Source of the DNA: Smittium mucronatum
Taxonomy: Eukaryota > Kickxellomycota > Harpellomycetes > Harpellales > Legeriomycetaceae
Reading direction: 5' to 3'
Assembly (NCBI GenBank): GCA_001953115.1
Contig: LSSL01005234.1
Span: 1 to 17,724, forward strand
Length of the DNA: 17,724 nucleotides
The position numbers and the translations under genes were made by a program. Every line of letters starts with the position of its first letter. Position 1 is the stretch's first letter. Shown piece after piece: positions 17,494-17,724 of the stretch. The notes beneath the pieces are model-generated. The model made no database searches. It was not told the origin of the DNA and saw nothing but the letters and a program-made list of their open reading frames with translations.

Positions 17494-17724
17494 AAATAAA
17501 TACCAACTAAAATAATTTTGAAATAGTGGTGAATATAGATTAGTAGGCTTTTTTTTCTTTAAACAGTGATTTTAATTGGGAAATTTGTAAATTAAGGTAA
17601 AAAAGGTATGGAATGTGGAAAATTGCTCTAAATTATAAAGCCTAAATTATTTTTCCAAAAAATATTTTTTAATGATAAACTATGTTTTTTTTTTCAAAAT
17701 TATCATTTATCTAAACTAAACTTC

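Larger units (their letters stand above)
16996..17724. other. AT-rich right end without a supported gene
   Basis: A 9-bp tandem triplet lies at 17083-17109 and a 9-bp inverted repeat at 17474-17493. No frame shows coding bias over more than about 35 codons. The remainder is T- and A-rich. Confidence 0.5.

Overview
The window is very AT-rich DNA (about 18-21% G+C by eye over most of its length). Under the standard code it holds no reading frame longer than 77 codons. No tRNA, rRNA, CRISPR array, intact insertion sequence or recognisable gene family could be identified. What it does hold is a series of short, purine-rich, protein-like tracts that look like remains of genes. Several stay open much longer if TGA is read as tryptophan. 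Two stubs have a bacterial-type Shine-Dalgarno sequence just before ATG. Together these suggest a prokaryote using translation table 4, such as a Spiroplasma- or Mycoplasma-like mollicute or another recoded symbiont. This is an inference: no gene here could be assigned to a family, and an AT-rich mitochondrial-type or other genome is not excluded.

Layout. Bases 1-410 are an unidentified block of clearly higher G+C (about 38-48% per 60-base line) with a hairpin at its right edge. From 411 to about 8.7 kb the DNA is mostly non-coding in appearance. It has weak gene stubs (1158-1283, 1581-1703, 2129-2257, 2946-3128, 4785-4916 minus), a degenerate 15-bp tandem array (4011-4124), AT dinucleotide runs, palindromes, and one possible small membrane protein (7945-8178) followed by a hairpin. 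From 8.7 to 11.6 kb there are plus-strand remnants (8693-8869, 9201-9260, 10321-10614, 11480-11542) and a short minus-strand one (11010-11102). From 11.9 to 15.0 kb the minus strand carries a run of decayed or small genes in one direction, the best supported being a frameshifted pseudogene at 13901-15028. From 15.5 to 17.0 kb the minus strand has an 86-codon TGA-containing frame (15547-15807) and a second frameshifted pseudogene (16392-16995) whose region also holds three strong inverted repeats. A 9-bp tandem triplet lies at 17083-17109.

Hand counts support the two main pseudogenes. On the minus strand at 13861-14640 the proposed frame has 7 TAA/TAG codons against 20 and 21 in the other two frames. 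At 16621-16990 it has 1 against 6 and 9, while TGA there is not depleted (4 against 3 and 2). I see no working pathway or operon. The window is best read as a gene graveyard, with perhaps a few small intact genes of unknown function.
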